Shown: positions 10,151 through 21,112, counted from the stretch's first letter. The stretch is DNA of 64,000 nucleotides from Bedellia somnulentella (GCA_963576735.1 OY755170.1:20258875-20322874), one strand, 5' to 3'. The notes: generated from the sequence alone by a model not told the origin. Made by a program: numbers and translations.

Positions 10151-10281
10151 TCAAAGGTAAAGAATCTGTTGAAGCTTTTCTAACAATCGCACTTAGGAGT
10201 GCAATAAATGTGTTAATCACAATCCGAGGCACCGAGGTTTATTAAATGTATTAAATTACGTCACGTCGCTCTAAAAATCAT

Positions 10282-10400
10282 TCATACATACACACATATA
10301 CTCACGGCCGTCAATCCCAAAAAGGGGTAGCCAGAGTTCAGAGCTAGAAATTCCTCAGCCTCATTTGGCAGTTCATAGGGGATAAGATGGTAGAACAATC
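10282..10400 (-). repeat. Repeat B, 3' half only
   Basis: On the minus strand only the terminal part is present: CTGAGGAATTTCTAGC, TGGCTACCCC, GGCCGTGAGTATATGTG and tail. This is a 5'-truncated copy, as expected for reverse-transcribed elements. Confidence 0.65.
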
Positions 10401-10657
10401 TGTACATCAATAAGTAAATTCTGTCTAGTTCTTGCAGATTTTACCTTTCAAACATGGCAAAACTTGATCCCTTCTTATGTGGTATATTAACTAATCGATG
10501 AGAAAAATATTTTCAGGAACAATTCGTATATACATAAGTAACAGCAAAATCATTCTTATTTGTTCTTTTTATCATTTGTCGTATTGTTCGTATTTTGAAT
10601 TAATAAGCTTAAAAATGGTCATTAGTTACGTGGCACACGTTACGTATTAGCTAAGGA

Positions 10658-10744
10658 TTTACATACATACATATACATACATATTCTCACGCCGTTAGTT
10701 CCCATTGGGGTAGGCAGAGACTATCGATCGCCACTTTGTACGAT
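10658..10744 (-). repeat. LINE C 3' terminus on minus strand
   Basis: The minus strand reads AAGTGGCGATCGATAGTCTC, then TGCCTACCCCAATGGGAACT and AACGGCGTGAGAATATG repeats, that is the last codons (KWRSIVSAYPNGN), stop and tail of LINE C. It is a very short 5'-truncated insertion. Confidence 0.75.
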
Positions 10745-11067
10745 AAGGATTTCTTTAGATATTTATTATTAGTGTTTATGGGTAAAATCCCATTTCAAAT
10801 TGGTTATACACAATGTAAGAGCAAAAAGTTAGACAGAGAATATATTGACAGTAATCACGTGTTTATATCAATGTAAGAATATATACGAACTGAGTTATTT
10901 AAAAAAATACCCAGTGAGATGTGTTCCTCTCGAGTATAAAAAAAACAAATGGCCTAAATCATTTTATATTCCATGTTTAAAGTGACAGAGACACGAAAAA
11001 CTGCGATTAGGAATCTCTAATGGTAACAGAAATAAAAATATCTCTAATTTAGCCATAATGAAGCGGG
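10745..11067. other. AT-rich DNA, nothing recognised
   Basis: No supported feature in about 320 bases. Confidence 0.35.
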
Positions 11068-11478
11068 TAGGGATTGCAATGCAGTTTCATTTTCAATCGG
11101 CCGGATGCGTCCAACTAGGTTAATTATTTCAGATAGCTTAATTTGTGTGCTAACTTACGAACGCTTTATAAATGATGAAAATACTAAAGCATACAGTTCA
11201 TTAAAAAAATCAAAATAACACATTTAATGTCAATACAATTGAAATCTATGATATGCACTTTGTTATCTTCACATCAGGTAAGTTATCTACTTAAGCTCAA
11301 TCAAATCCTATAGCAATGTAACTTTTCGTAGTTGTATTACATATTCGTTGTAGAGATCTTTGGTGGAGACCTTAATTTAGCAGAAGTTTAAATTTGGAGA
11401 CTTACATGCTACCGAATCCGGTCCGGATCTAGATCCACCGGAATATCAGATCCGGTTTTAGATGTATTGCAATCCCTA
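11068..11478. mobile_element. hAT-like MITE
   Basis: Terminal inverted repeats TAGGGATTGCAATGCA (left) and TGTATTGCAATCCCTA (right) match at 15 of 16 positions. The eight bases outside are GAAGCGGG and GAAGTGAC, sharing five positions, which fits an old 8-bp target duplication typical of hAT elements. The interior has repeated CCGGATC / GGATCCGG-type motifs, another common hAT subterminal pattern. There is no transposase frame. The superfamily call is inference from TIR and target length. Confidence 0.6.
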
Positions 11479-11958
11479 GAAGTGACATCAGCTTAATTAA
11501 ACGCAATTAAAATTGAACTCAACTTATTGTCTTGTAAGTAAATCTCATATTTATACATCATATACAGTTTGTCTGCAGGTGGAGTCTCTTATGTATTTAT
11601 ATTAATGTATTATGTATGTATATGTGTGTTCATAAGTTATAAACGTCACATCGTGCTCAATAAAATATATATATTTAAAATTATTTAACAAGCCAAAAAT
11701 ACTAATATGCCACTGATATACATGTGTTGAGAATCTGCGGTTCAAACAAACATTTGGTTTGCCATAATTGACAAAGCTGAGGGAAAGAAAACAATAGAAA
11801 TAAATTGTAAATATTTTGACAGTTTCAAAAATCAGCGTTGCGCAGTAGTCGCCTTTGTCCATAGTTACCGAGGAACATCACCTAGGCGATAGCAACAAAA
11901 TTTGACGTATCCATAGTAACAATCAATAATCTCCAAGGAAACAACAAAAAATCAAGAC
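11479..11958. other. Spacer before I-like LINE
   Basis: AT-rich, with a GC-richer part from about 11830. The segment 11830-11958 could be part of the 5' leader of the zinc-finger LINE that continues after 14063, because the I-like LINE inserted between them. This cannot be decided from one copy. Confidence 0.35.
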
Positions 11959-11973
11959 AATAAGAAGAAAATC

Positions 11974-14048
11974 CACAAGGATCTGTCTTAAGTCCCATTC
12001 TATTTAATATTTATTCCTATGATCTTCATCAGTCTGTTGAACCTTTCTGTAAAATACTTCAATATGCTGATGACTTATGTCTCTACATAGATTCGTCCGA
12101 TTTTGATGTTGCTACATCTCGCTTAAATGCCGCAATACATCATTTGAATGAATGGTTATTTAATCACGGTCTCAGTCTTTCTGTTTCCAAATGCTGCGTA
12201 GTTGTTTTTTCTAGAAAACGGGACATTCCGGCCACTCCGATTGTATCTGACCACATTCCTCTTCCCATTCACGACCAAGTTAAATTTCTTGGTGTTATTC
12301 TTGACTCAAAATTATCAGGTATCCCTCACATGCAACATATTATTAATAAATGTGAAAAGAATATTAATATTCTTCGATGCTTGTCTGGTGTATGGTGGGG
12401 ATCCCACCCATTTACTCAAAAACTTCTGTATAATGCATTAATACGTAGTCATTTAGATTATGGTACTTTTTTATTAGAACCATGTAGCAAGCTGTATTTA
12501 GTTAAATTAGACAATATTCAGTCAAAGTGTCTCCGCATCATCTTAGGAGCTATGAAATCCTCGCCTATTAATGCCCTTCAAGTAGAATGTGTCGAACCCC
12601 CACTCAATTTACGAAGGCAGTATTTATCTGATAGATTTATAACAAAATTTTTGCAATCTTCGTCTCATCCTTTACTTCCATCTTTACAATCTCTTTCACT
12701 AAAAGTGGGAACCAGCCGTTATTGGTCTCACAAGTCCCTTCCACGTGTTTTTCAAAGTATAAATAAATTTAATCATTCCCTTTCTTCGTTAGTCAGATAT
12801 CAATCCAATCCCATATTTTCTACTCAATTTGCTTGTTTAATTTACCTCCCAGAAATCATTTTAAATTTAGGTATAGAAAAAGAGTCCCTCTCTCCTGATA
12901 CGGAACTAAAATATAAAATTGATGTTCTTTGGAAAGATTGGCTTGTCATTTATACTGATGCATCTAAACTTTTGAACTCAGAGTGCGTCGGCTCCGCTGT
13001 TTGGATTCCCTCTAGCAAAATAATTTTGAGCATGAAATCTCCTGTCCATTCTTCAGTTTTTACTGGAGAAACTCTTGCTATTTTAGAAGCCGTCAAATTC
13101 ATCGAATCCCATTCCATTAATAAAGCGGTTATTTTTACAGACTCAAAAAGCTGTCTACAAGCTTTACAATCAAATCAGTTTCATGCTAAAACCAAATTTC
13201 CATTAATCCTTGATTTGAAAACTGCTTTACATCGATGTTTCCTTAATAACATTAAAATAGTGTTAGCTTGGATTCCTAGCCATTGTGGCATTTCAGGGAA
13301 CACTCATGCCGATTCTGCAGCCAAGATTGCTTGTGATTCAGGAATTGATACCAATAAACTTTATTCTCATGACCTAGTAGCCCAATCATCTGTATTTCTT
13401 AAAAATTCTTGGTCTGAAAATTGGAAACATTCTATTCAGTTTAAAGGAAAATTTTACGCGGGTATTCAACCGGAAATTCCCTCTAAGCCTTGGTTTTTTA
13501 AATATAAACAATGCTCAAAGACATCTACCTCTACCATATGTAGAATGAGAATAGGACATTGTTGTTCTCCAGTTTTTCTCGCTAAAATTAAAATTAAAGA
13601 TAATTCGTTATGTGAATGTGGACTTGAGGAAGGAACTTTGGATCATTTATTTTTTAACTGTTCAAAATTAACGACATCATTTTATGATATTCTCCCTTCT
13701 TTTATTCCTAAACCTACTAACATGAGAAATGTGTTATCACTTGTTCATACTGACTTTGTGAAAACTTTAAGTTATTTCATATCTTCTAATGGAATTAAAT
13801 TATAATATCATAGATCAAATTCGTAAAAACTTATTGTCTATTTTTATTTCTATATATCATCTTAAAATATACATATATTTGTATCTATTAATCTCTTTCT
13901 GACTCTAAGATATTTAAAAAAACAGTAATAATTAAATTTCGTTTTTATCGGACTTGTTTCAAAAAATAAGCTGTTTCTATTTCACTCTGACGCTGGCAGA
14001 ATGTATAAACTGTATACGAGGGCCAATAAACAAGATAATAATAATAAT
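11974..14048 (+). mobile_element. 5'-truncated I-like non-LTR retrotransposon
   Basis: A perfect 15-bp target duplication, AATAAGAAGAAAATC, flanks the element at 11959-11973 and 14049-14063. The 5' end is truncated inside the reverse transcriptase. The 3' end is a (TAA/ATA)n tail at about 14032-14050. RT plus RNase H plus a C-terminal CCHC-type motif and a TAA tail suggest the I clade. The reading frame is intact from the truncation to the stop, and the target duplication is unchanged, so the insertion is relatively recent. Confidence 0.9.
11976..13805 (+). CDS. RT (partial)-RNase H polyprotein of I-like LINE
   Basis: This is the 3' part of ORF2, open without interruption from the truncation to TAA at 13805. 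RT motifs come first: QGSVLSPILFNIY, then the catalytic box QYADDLCLY near 12060, then the thumb (SHLDYG). RNase H follows; counted from the methionine at 12144 its four acidic positions are D272 (YTDAS), E309 (TGET), D333 (FTDSKS) and D390 (THADSAAK), with the W-I-P-S-H-C-G motif at about 376-382. A C-terminal CECGLEEGTLDHLFFNC zinc-knuckle-like motif sits near residue 500-520. The N-terminal endonuclease and most of RT are missing, so it cannot be autonomous. It has no real start codon of its own; the methionine at 12144 is internal. Confidence 0.85.
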   Translation, partial: QGSVLSPILFNIYSYDLHQSVEPFCKILQYADDLCLYIDSSDFDVATSRLNAAIHHLNEWLFNHGLSLSVSKCCVVVFSRKRDIPATPIVSDHIPLPIHDQVKFLGVILDSKLSGIPHMQHIINKCEKNINILRCLSGVWWGSHPFTQKLLYNALIRSHLDYGTFLLEPCSKLYLVKLDNIQSKCLRIILGAMKSSPINALQVECVEPPLNLRRQYLSDRFITKFLQSSSHPLLPSLQSLSLKVGTSRYWSHKSLPRVFQSINKFNHSLSSLVRYQSNPIFSTQFACLIYLPEIILNLGIEKESLSPDTELKYKIDVLWKDWLVIYTDASKLLNSECVGSAVWIPSSKIILSMKSPVHSSVFTGETLAILEAVKFIESHSINKAVIFTDSKSCLQALQSNQFHAKTKFPLILDLKTALHRCFLNNIKIVLAWIPSHCGISGNTHADSAAKIACDSGIDTNKLYSHDLVAQSSVFLKNSWSENWKHSIQFKGKFYAGIQPEIPSKPWFFKYKQCSKTSTSTICRMRIGHCCSPVFLAKIKIKDNSLCECGLEEGTLDHLFFNCSKLTTSFYDILPSFIPKPTNMRNVLSLVHTDFVKTLSYFISSNGIKL

Positions 14049-14063
14049 AATAAGAAGAAAATC

Positions 14064-14128
14064 TTATGAGTGCTTTTTAGTTTTTATGATATGTTTTTTA
14101 GGTATTGTGTTTTTTGGTATGCTTTTGA
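14064..14128 (+). other. Presumed 5' leader of the zinc-finger LINE
   Basis: T-rich sequence between the downstream target duplication of the I-like LINE and the first methionine at 14129. A stop codon lies directly before that ATG (TGA at 14126-14128), so 14129 is the first possible start of this frame. Confidence 0.4.
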
Positions 14129-14977
14129 ATGCCTCTAAATGATTTAAGTGCTAATTCTCAAACAGGAGCTTTGGTGTCCTCACAATTAGAAAAATGTCCT
14201 CATTGTTCTCAACCACGGTTTTTTCAGGGAAAACGTGGTCTTAATATACATATCTCAAAATGTCACAATCGTCATCTCACTCCACAAATCATTCCAACGT
14301 TGCCAGCATCATCCCTCACCTTACCTAGTGCAAGTTATCATGTAGACTCAAAATTATTTTGGAGAGAACTGTCTAAATTAAAATCATTTATACCGATAAT
14401 CAAGAGAATACCTCGTGGTGCTCGTGTATCAGTTGCATCGTCACTCACTAAAACTATAAAAACGGTGGTTGAGAACAATGATTTTGATAGCTGGAAAAAT
14501 CTGCTATTATTTAGTTTTAAAACCTTGCATGCACCTAAAAATTCTAAATTATCACTTACACAAACAATTAAACAAAACTGCTTAGCACCTTTAGACACAG
14601 ATTTTATAACTAAATTCCCACAAAACAGTTACGATATAAATCGTAAAATTAAAAGTAAAATTGCAGATGGTGACATCAGAGGTGCCGCACAATTAATATT
14701 TTCTAGTGACACCTTAGCTCCCGACACCCCGGAAACGCTCCTATCGCTGCAGTCGAAGCATCCTTCTTCAAACAGAGGCTTGACCATGCCAGATGCGCCG
14801 GACCAATCTATCGTCGCACCCGAGGCGACAGCACAGGAAACGCTGGCGGCGATACTGTCTTTCAGGAACGGATCTGCTGGTGGCCTCGATGGTCTCACAC
14901 CACAACATCTGAAAGATCTTTTGTGTGGGGCCGTCGGGGAACACAGAGATGCGTTACTTGCTCAGTTGACCCGCTGA
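14129..14977 (+). pseudogene. Endonuclease-LINE polyprotein, N-terminal part (zinc finger, RT start)
   Basis: The first frame of a broken non-LTR retrotransposon protein. Residues about 23-48 form a zinc finger, CPHCSQPRFFQGKRG followed by LNIHISKCHNRH, of the kind used for DNA target recognition in early-branching LINEs. A linker of about 180 residues follows, then the start of RT (SFRNGSAGGLDGLTPQHL). The frame ends at a TGA about 14975, where homology passes to the next frame (PLNLMLSGRV). This needs a single-base loss or a two-base gain at about 14960-14975. It is colinear with the two following pieces. Confidence 0.8.
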
Positions 14978-16470
14978 ACCTGATGCTGTCGGGTCGGGTC
15001 TGTGACGATATTTTGGATCTCTTATATGGCGCAAACCTTTGTGCCTTAAAAAAAAAAGACGGTGGTATAAGGCCAATCGCTGTCGGCAACACGATTCGCC
15101 GCGTAGTGTCAAAAATTTGTTGTAGGTATATTCTACCGGATCTTGCAACATATTTCGAACCGAAACAGCTGGGTTTTGGCACACGCGGTGGCTGTGAAGC
15201 TGCAGTACATTCGGCTCGCACCTACGTCGCACATGGGGCTGGCCAAGTCCTTTTGAAGGTGGATGTTAAAAATGCATTCAACTCAGTGGATCGGGCAGCC
15301 TTGTTGACTGAAGTTAAAAAGAAAGCTCCACATATTTTAAACTATATTTGGCAGTGTTATAGTAAACCAACTAAATTATTATACAAAGAAAATTTAATTT
15401 CATCTTGTATCGGCTGTCAACAAGGAGATCCCCTAGGACCAGCAATATTCAGCCTAGCTATCCATCCATACATTGAATCAATCGCCTCTAAATTCAATGT
15501 ATGGTACCTAGATGACGGGACCATAGGTGGCGATGCGAATACAGTATTAAATGATTTTCAAAATTTAAAATTATCTTTTTCATCCATCGGCCTAGATTTT
15601 AATTTTAATAAATGCGAATTATATATTAAAAACTGTCTGCCCGATGAACAAAAAACTGAAATTGTTAATAAATTCAACGAAATAGCACCAAACATTACGG
15701 TCCTACATAATGATTCGCTTCGTCTCCTTGGTGCCCCTCTAAACGAAAATTCCCTTCCAGATTTTATTCAAGACAAAATTTTAAAATTCAACCAATATTC
15801 GGAGCGTTTACAATCTATAAATCCCCATTTGGCCTATACAATTATAAAATTCTGTTTGTTCGTCCCCAAATTCACATATTTTTTAAGATGTTGCGACACT
15901 TGGAGGCTTGTTTCGGCTTTAAAGGATTTAGACAATATTATACGAGATACGTTATGCAAAATTCTAAATTGTAAATTTGATGAACAAAGCTGGGATCAGG
16001 CTACCTTACCAGTTCGGTATGGAGGTTTGGGCGTACGCAAACCATCTGACGTGGCTTTACCTGCTTTCTTGTCATCAGTACATTCTACAATTGATCTGTA
16101 CCAAAAAATTGTCAGTCCCTCTTTAGGTGACACAGATATCAGTGGAATGGACGATGCCAAGACTGCATGGATTGCTTTGCTTGGTCCAGATTCGAGTGTT
16201 CCGACAAACATGGCTTCTCAGAGGTCTTGGGATGACATACTGTGCGGGCGGATTCAATTAAACCTCTTGAACTCTGCTTCCGATCCTGCACAGCGTGCTC
16301 GTCTCATGGCCTCTATGGAACCTGAGTCGGGATATTGGTTGAATGCATTACCTTCTGAGGCGATTGGTACGTTACTGGACAGGTCGACTTTTTGTTTAGG
16401 AGTATGTTTGAGAGTTGGTGCCAGAATCAATGAAATTCATCGTTGTCGCTGTGGAGTACAGGTTGACTAA
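14923..16470 (+). pseudogene. Endonuclease-LINE polyprotein, reverse transcriptase part
   Basis: The main RT domain. True continuity from the previous frame begins near residue 16. Visible motifs: KKKDGGIRPIAVGNTIRR (44-60), LGFGTRGGCEAA (83-94), the first catalytic aspartate in KVDVKNAFNSVDRA (112-125), GCQQGDPLGPAIFSLAIHP (164-182), and the catalytic YLDDGTIGGD (195-204). The thumb and connection follow. Near the end, CRCGVQVD enters a Cys/His knuckle, but a TAA at 16468-16470 cuts it. The same frame continues after that stop. All catalytic residues are preserved despite the lesions. I cannot fix the clade; R2/CRE/NeSL/Utopia-like groups are candidates. Confidence 0.85.
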
Positions 16471-17025
16471 TGGGGCCACCACGGACTTTCATGCCCCCGC
16501 AGTGCAGGTCGCCTGTCACGACACGCTGCCCTAAATGATATCATCCGTCGGGCTCTTGTCAGCGCCCACGTGCCAGCGACCTTGGAACCTCCTGGTTTAA
16601 TGCGGGACGATGGCAGGAGACCCGATGGTATGACTTTGTTGCCTTGGAGGAATGGCAGGGCGCTGATATGGGATGCAACCTGTGTCGACACTCTGGCGCC
16701 TTGCCATTTATCCGGGTCGGCAGCACGGGCAGGTACTGCTGCTGCCAACGCCGAGAGTTTCAAACGGCGTAAATACTCAGTTTTATCAAATGACTATCAT
16801 TTTATACCTTTCGCCGTTGAAACTCTCGGCCCGTGGGGCAACGAGGCGCGGCTTTTCTTTAAAGAACTGTCCGCTCGCCTCGTGGAAGTGTGTGGTGATC
16901 CCAGAGCTGGCAGCTACCTCGGCCAACGCATTAGCTTGGCCATCCAAAGAGGAAATGCTGCTAGCATATTGGGCACGCTGCCCTACACCGAGAACGATGA
17001 ATTTCACGAAATTTTTCGTTTGTAA
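16471..17025 (+). pseudogene. Endonuclease-LINE polyprotein, restriction-like endonuclease
   Basis: This is in frame with the RT part after the TAA at 16468. It begins [19 protein letters not shown], completing the Cys/His knuckle, then a PD-(D/E)XK-type endonuclease. Visible are GRRPDG, the W-D-A-T-C-V-D-T core, FKRRKYSVL, and [16 protein letters not shown]. The order R-P-D-G ... W-D ... K..KY matches restriction-like endonucleases at the C-terminus of R2-type LINEs, which nick the target site for priming. The frame ends at TAA 17023-17025. A second, more decayed copy of this region lies at 30985-31177 plus 33752-33880. Confidence 0.8.
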
Positions 17026-17639
17026 TATATACATATTTGGCTATAATTTAATTTTTAATTTTTATACTATCAATGTAAATATTTTTTAATTGTAAAAGTT
17101 TAATAAAAATTAAATTAGAATAATATATAAGTATATGTGTAAATTTTATATATTAATTTAGTAAAGAGGTACATGCTACTTCTTTTATTTATACAAGTAT
17201 GTTATAAGTTCTATTTGTCATTAAATTTGAATATGCGACGTCTTTTCTTTTATATTTTTATTTTGTGCTGACTGAAAATCAGTGTTGTGAGGTATTTCAC
17301 TTACTCACAACGATAATGCTGAGTCAGCTTCCGAATTCGTTGCTACTACGCAGGTTATGCGGCTATTGTTTTATGAGTTTTATATCTTGGAATTAGTGTG
17401 TTTGGTATTGTTTTTTATTTATTTGTTTTCTGTGTGTTTGTAAATATTTTTTGTGCTATGTGTCTTTTTGTACGTGTGTAGTAGCGAATAAATGTTTTTT
17501 CTCTCTTCTTTATATATTCAGAAATCAAGCGGAGAGTGATTCTGACCGGACTCATATGTGAAGGAATCACTGCAAGTACAGAACATCATTTCTTTTTATC
17601 CCCCAACTCCTTAATATAGGGGATAAAAAATCGCCTAGG
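17026..17639 (+). other. 3' flank of the endonuclease-LINE
   Basis: AT-rich, probably partly 3'UTR (AATAAA-like sequences near 17102 and 17487). A short hairpin with an 11-bp stem, TTTTTATCCCC / GGGGATAAAAA, lies at about 17596-17629. The exact 3' end of the element is not clear and no target duplication was found. Confidence 0.4.
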
Positions 17640-18265
17640 TCACTTAATATAAACGGAAAACCCACAAAGGAAAAAAGGGGACAAGTGCCGACCGATTCAA
17701 CCAAACTTAACATTGGAGTTAAAAAATATGTTCTCCCACACATTCCACCTGCAAATGTAAGTTGGTACGCACAATATTGAGCGATTTACCATGTTATTTT
17801 AATATCATGGACTTCTTATAGGTTTTCCTATAATCTATAAGGAGAAAACTAATTTCTGTATTTTTTTCAAAATTTTAGGTTCAGTAGTTTTGGAGATAAG
17901 GGGGGGGGAATGGTCGATTTTCGTCTATTTTCTTGAATAACTTGGAAACTATTTATTTTGAAATTACAAAAAAATACATTTAAGATCTTCTCAACAAGAC
18001 CTTTCATTTGATATGCCACACGATGCAGTTTTCAGTTGTTTTTTTTTTAATTTTCCCCTTCCTCTCCAAAAATGACCCCCCATATACAGATTTCATCTGC
18101 TCGTCACACCTCTGTGTTTGGGTATTGATATTGATAGTGATACCAAATTTCAACTTAATCGGTCTAATAGATTCGGAGATGACTGTAAGCGACGGACGGA
18201 CAGACACACGAGTGATCCTATAAGGGTTCCGTTTTTGTATTCAGACGTACGGAACTCTAAAAAAA
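17640..18265 (+). repeat. Insect-wide retroelement 3' repeat
   Basis: The stretch contains TTTCAACTTAATCGGTCTAA, GACGGACGGACAGACACACG, and the terminal CCTATAAGGGTTCCGTTTTT...GTACGGAACTCTAAAA. I know this terminal pattern from dispersed repeats of many insect genomes, usually ending in GGAACCCTAAAAA. The parent element is not identified. The short frames inside are chance. Confidence 0.5.
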
Positions 18266-18884
18266 GGCGAATATAGAGAGCTGGCTATAAAACAAGGCGC
18301 ATCTGATGGGTAAGAAATTCACACGTAAACTTATAACAAACATCTTACAAAAAATATGAATTCTATGTAAAATGCTGCCGAGAGGAGACCATATGACTCG
18401 CACTTTAAAAAAGATATCAGATCGTATGTAGTGCCAAGATTATAAATCTATACGCCCTAACTCTACAGCGCCTATCTTCATTAAACTCTACATCTTTGTA
18501 CAAAAGACGTGTTGGCCATTCGTTACTTCAAGAAGTATTGTAAATTAAAATAAAATGAAATAATCATTTATTTCAAAGTAAAAAGATAAATCTTTGTTTT
18601 TTGAACGTCAAATTTCAACTTAATACTAAGTTTACTTCGGATTCGGAAGGTGTTTTGTTGAGAGAAGAACCCGTAAGAAACTCGTCAACACACATCTTTT
18701 TTTACGTTACGTCCATTACAATTTTGGTGTTAGCCCAGAAACATCCTGCACAGAGCCCTGATGACACCAAGCCGCTTCATCATTAATGTTATCATTAAAA
18801 TTGTAATAGGCTTTCGAACTAAGAGAATATTAGAAAAGTGAACTAATTTTTGTTGATTGTTAACGTTTGTTTGAAAATCCACGC
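18266..18884. other. AT-rich DNA, nothing recognised
   Basis: No supported feature in about 600 bases. Confidence 0.35.
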
Positions 18885-19003
18885 CGAAACAAGACGTGGG
18901 TACTCTCAACACCAGCTGACAATGCCACGTAATATTCAGAAGTATCAGCCTACCCCTGCCTACCCCTTCGGGGTTATACGGCGTCAACGTTTGACTTGAG
19001 TTG
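18885..19003 (+). mobile_element. SINE family A, 3' end fragment
   Basis: Only the last 120 bases are present: ACGTGGGTACTCTCAACACC, then CTGCCTACCCCTTCGGGG, and CGGCGTCAACGTTTGA with TTGAG-type end repeats. This terminus is intermediate between family A and the CTACCCC form seen in families B and C. Confidence 0.65.
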
Positions 19004-20447
19004 AGTTGAATTAATTTTTCACCTTACGCCTATGTGTATGGTAACATTTACGAGGCACGTTCAATGAAAGAGTATTTGCGATTAACTGCGCTTATTTCAT
19101 TTCATTATCTTTCTATTATTAGGCTCACCAACACTAACGTTTAGTTACCTAACAGATATATTACTGCAGTAAAACCACTGCTATGTACACATCAGGATAC
19201 ATATCAAATGAAAATATACAAACATAAATAAATTGAAAAGTACTACATATAACAGTTGTATTTAAAAAAAAATACAAGCTACACAGCATTATAAAAGTGA
19301 TAGCAGAAAAATACAGCTTAGCAATCATATTTAGGCTCAGCTAATATTGTGGGTGAATTCTATAGATGAATTATTAAATACTGGTTCGGTAACTCTATAC
19401 TGATATATTAGCTAAAATTTTAGAAAAACACGTAATTATGAACATGTTAATCTTAATTTAATGTTTTTTGACATGAATTCCTCATGTGGGGATTATTACT
19501 CATAAATAAAAGATGTTATTAAAATATATATTAATCTTCCCTAAAACACATAATATAATATAATACTAGTCAAAATAAGCCAAATCATAAAGAACTACAT
19601 AGTATTGAAACCTTCTTTAGCAACACAAATGTTCATTGTACTTGGAATTTGATTTATAGGTAACAAGTTAGTAATTCAATCATCCCCTTATCAAAAGCAA
19701 AACTGGGAAAACTATTTTGTAAGTATATAATGTTATCTAAATCGCACTAACAATGGCCACGTCTTAGCGAAATAAAATCAAGAAGAAACACAAGAGTGAC
19801 ACAAACACAGTCATTAAAAACTTTGCTCATTGTTTTGTGCTCTTTTATATACAAATATCACTACGCTTATATTACCCTTACAATATGTTCGAATGGGTTT
19901 TTGTCTTTTATACTGCGGTTCACAATGCAAAGCTGATGTTGGCGTATACTTGTAACAGTTTTGCGGTAAAGGAAAAAACCTGTTTATTTATCTGCACGTA
20001 AAGAGATATATGAATTGTACGTTAAGCTTTTGTGTTCGAAACAATAGTCAATAAATCCGAAAACGGATCGTGTCGCTTTTGGACATGTTATTATGTTTTG
20101 ATTATTATTATTCCTTGTGCCGAGAGAACCAACTGGAAACATCTCGGATATTCAATTGCTTAGTTTTTTCCTGTGAGCGGTGGGATGTTGACCATTATGC
20201 ACACCGTATAAACTTTTCGGTTATCAAGACGAGACGAAACTTTCAAAATATCTTACGAAATGCAAAGTCTGAATAAATATAAGACTCTATTAATCGAAAT
20301 CCTTGAAATCATGATACGTATTGTCTCCAATAATTTCTATAATAAACAGAATGTTGAGATGCGTTGTTGTTATCTGCTACTCAGTGTCAGGTTATGATAT
20401 CGATATCTAATTTCTTCTTGTCTATATAGTACGAGGCAAGAAAGGTT
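19004..20447. other. 1.4 kb AT-rich DNA without recognised genes
   Basis: No frame with family signature. The ORF at 20070-20276 has no recognisable domain or splice context and is treated as chance. Confidence 0.4.
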
Positions 20448-20575
20448 CATTATCATCATTCAGCCAATAGACGTCCACTTCTCCACTTAGGCCTCCCCTA
20501 AAAATTTCGACAACGAACGGTCCTGCGCTTATCTCACCAAAAATCTTACCGCAATTTTAAGGTAACTGGGAATGT
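20448..20575 (-). repeat. Lepidopteran CATCAT-tailed repeat, 3' end
   Basis: ATTATCATCATTCAGCCAAT followed by AGACGTCCACTTCTCCACTT, AGGCCTCCCC and GGTCCTGCGCTT is the reverse complement of a very common lepidopteran retroelement 3' end that closes in GATGATGATG. Related fragments lie at 40185-40490 and 53385-53470. Confidence 0.6.
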
Positions 20576-21112
20576 TTAAAAATGATAATTATGAAATTCG
20601 GTTGGAATTTCATCACCGAAATACTACATTGTGGTATTAGTCCTGTAATGGAAGGTAGTTTTTGTAACTTCGTTTTATTTATTTTTGATACTATTTCATC
20701 TATTTAACTAGTTTTCTAATGACTAAGCAGGCCTCTTCAATATTACTCAGCTATTTTACGAATGACAAGAGGAAATGTTAGTTAGGCGAACAATGTGTGT
20801 TCGAACTGTCTGTTTGTAAATGCGATGCTGTCAACAATAGTGAGCTGGACGAGGTTCTCACACCCTGTTCGAGTAATGAGCGCTGTGACAATGTCCGTGA
20901 TTACAGTTTATGGATTTCAGAATACTACTGATTACGGGACAGATGGACCAGCGTTCAATTAGCAGTCACGTGAGGACATACTTGCTGATCCGTCCACGTG
21001 GAAAATTTTTATTTTTAGGTTATGTAATCGAGTGAGGATAAGTGTGAGTGAAGAGGGGGTTTAAGATGATATTGTAAAAAAATATTGTAAATTGGAGGAA
21101 GAAATATAGAGC
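20576..21112. other. AT-rich DNA with one cysteine-rich open stretch
   Basis: A 46-codon open stretch at about 20785-20930 has five cysteines (QCVFELSVCKCDAV...). It lacks a credible splice donor and has no recognised domain, so it is not called as an exon. Confidence 0.3.

Noticed and set aside
14895..15232. Minus-strand frames opposite the LINE reverse transcriptase
   Set aside because: Shadows of the RT coding strand, which has clear motifs.
14129..17025. Call as an R2 element in 28S rDNA
   Set aside because: Domain order is R2-like, but no 28S rRNA sequence flanks the element, so a site-specific R2 insertion is not supported.
16673..17089. Second plus-strand frame over the endonuclease region
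   Set aside because: The conserved R-P-D-G, W-D-A-T and F-K-R-R-K-Y motifs are in the other frame.
20785..20930. Cysteine-rich open stretch as an exon
   Set aside because: No convincing donor or acceptor pair and no recognised domain.
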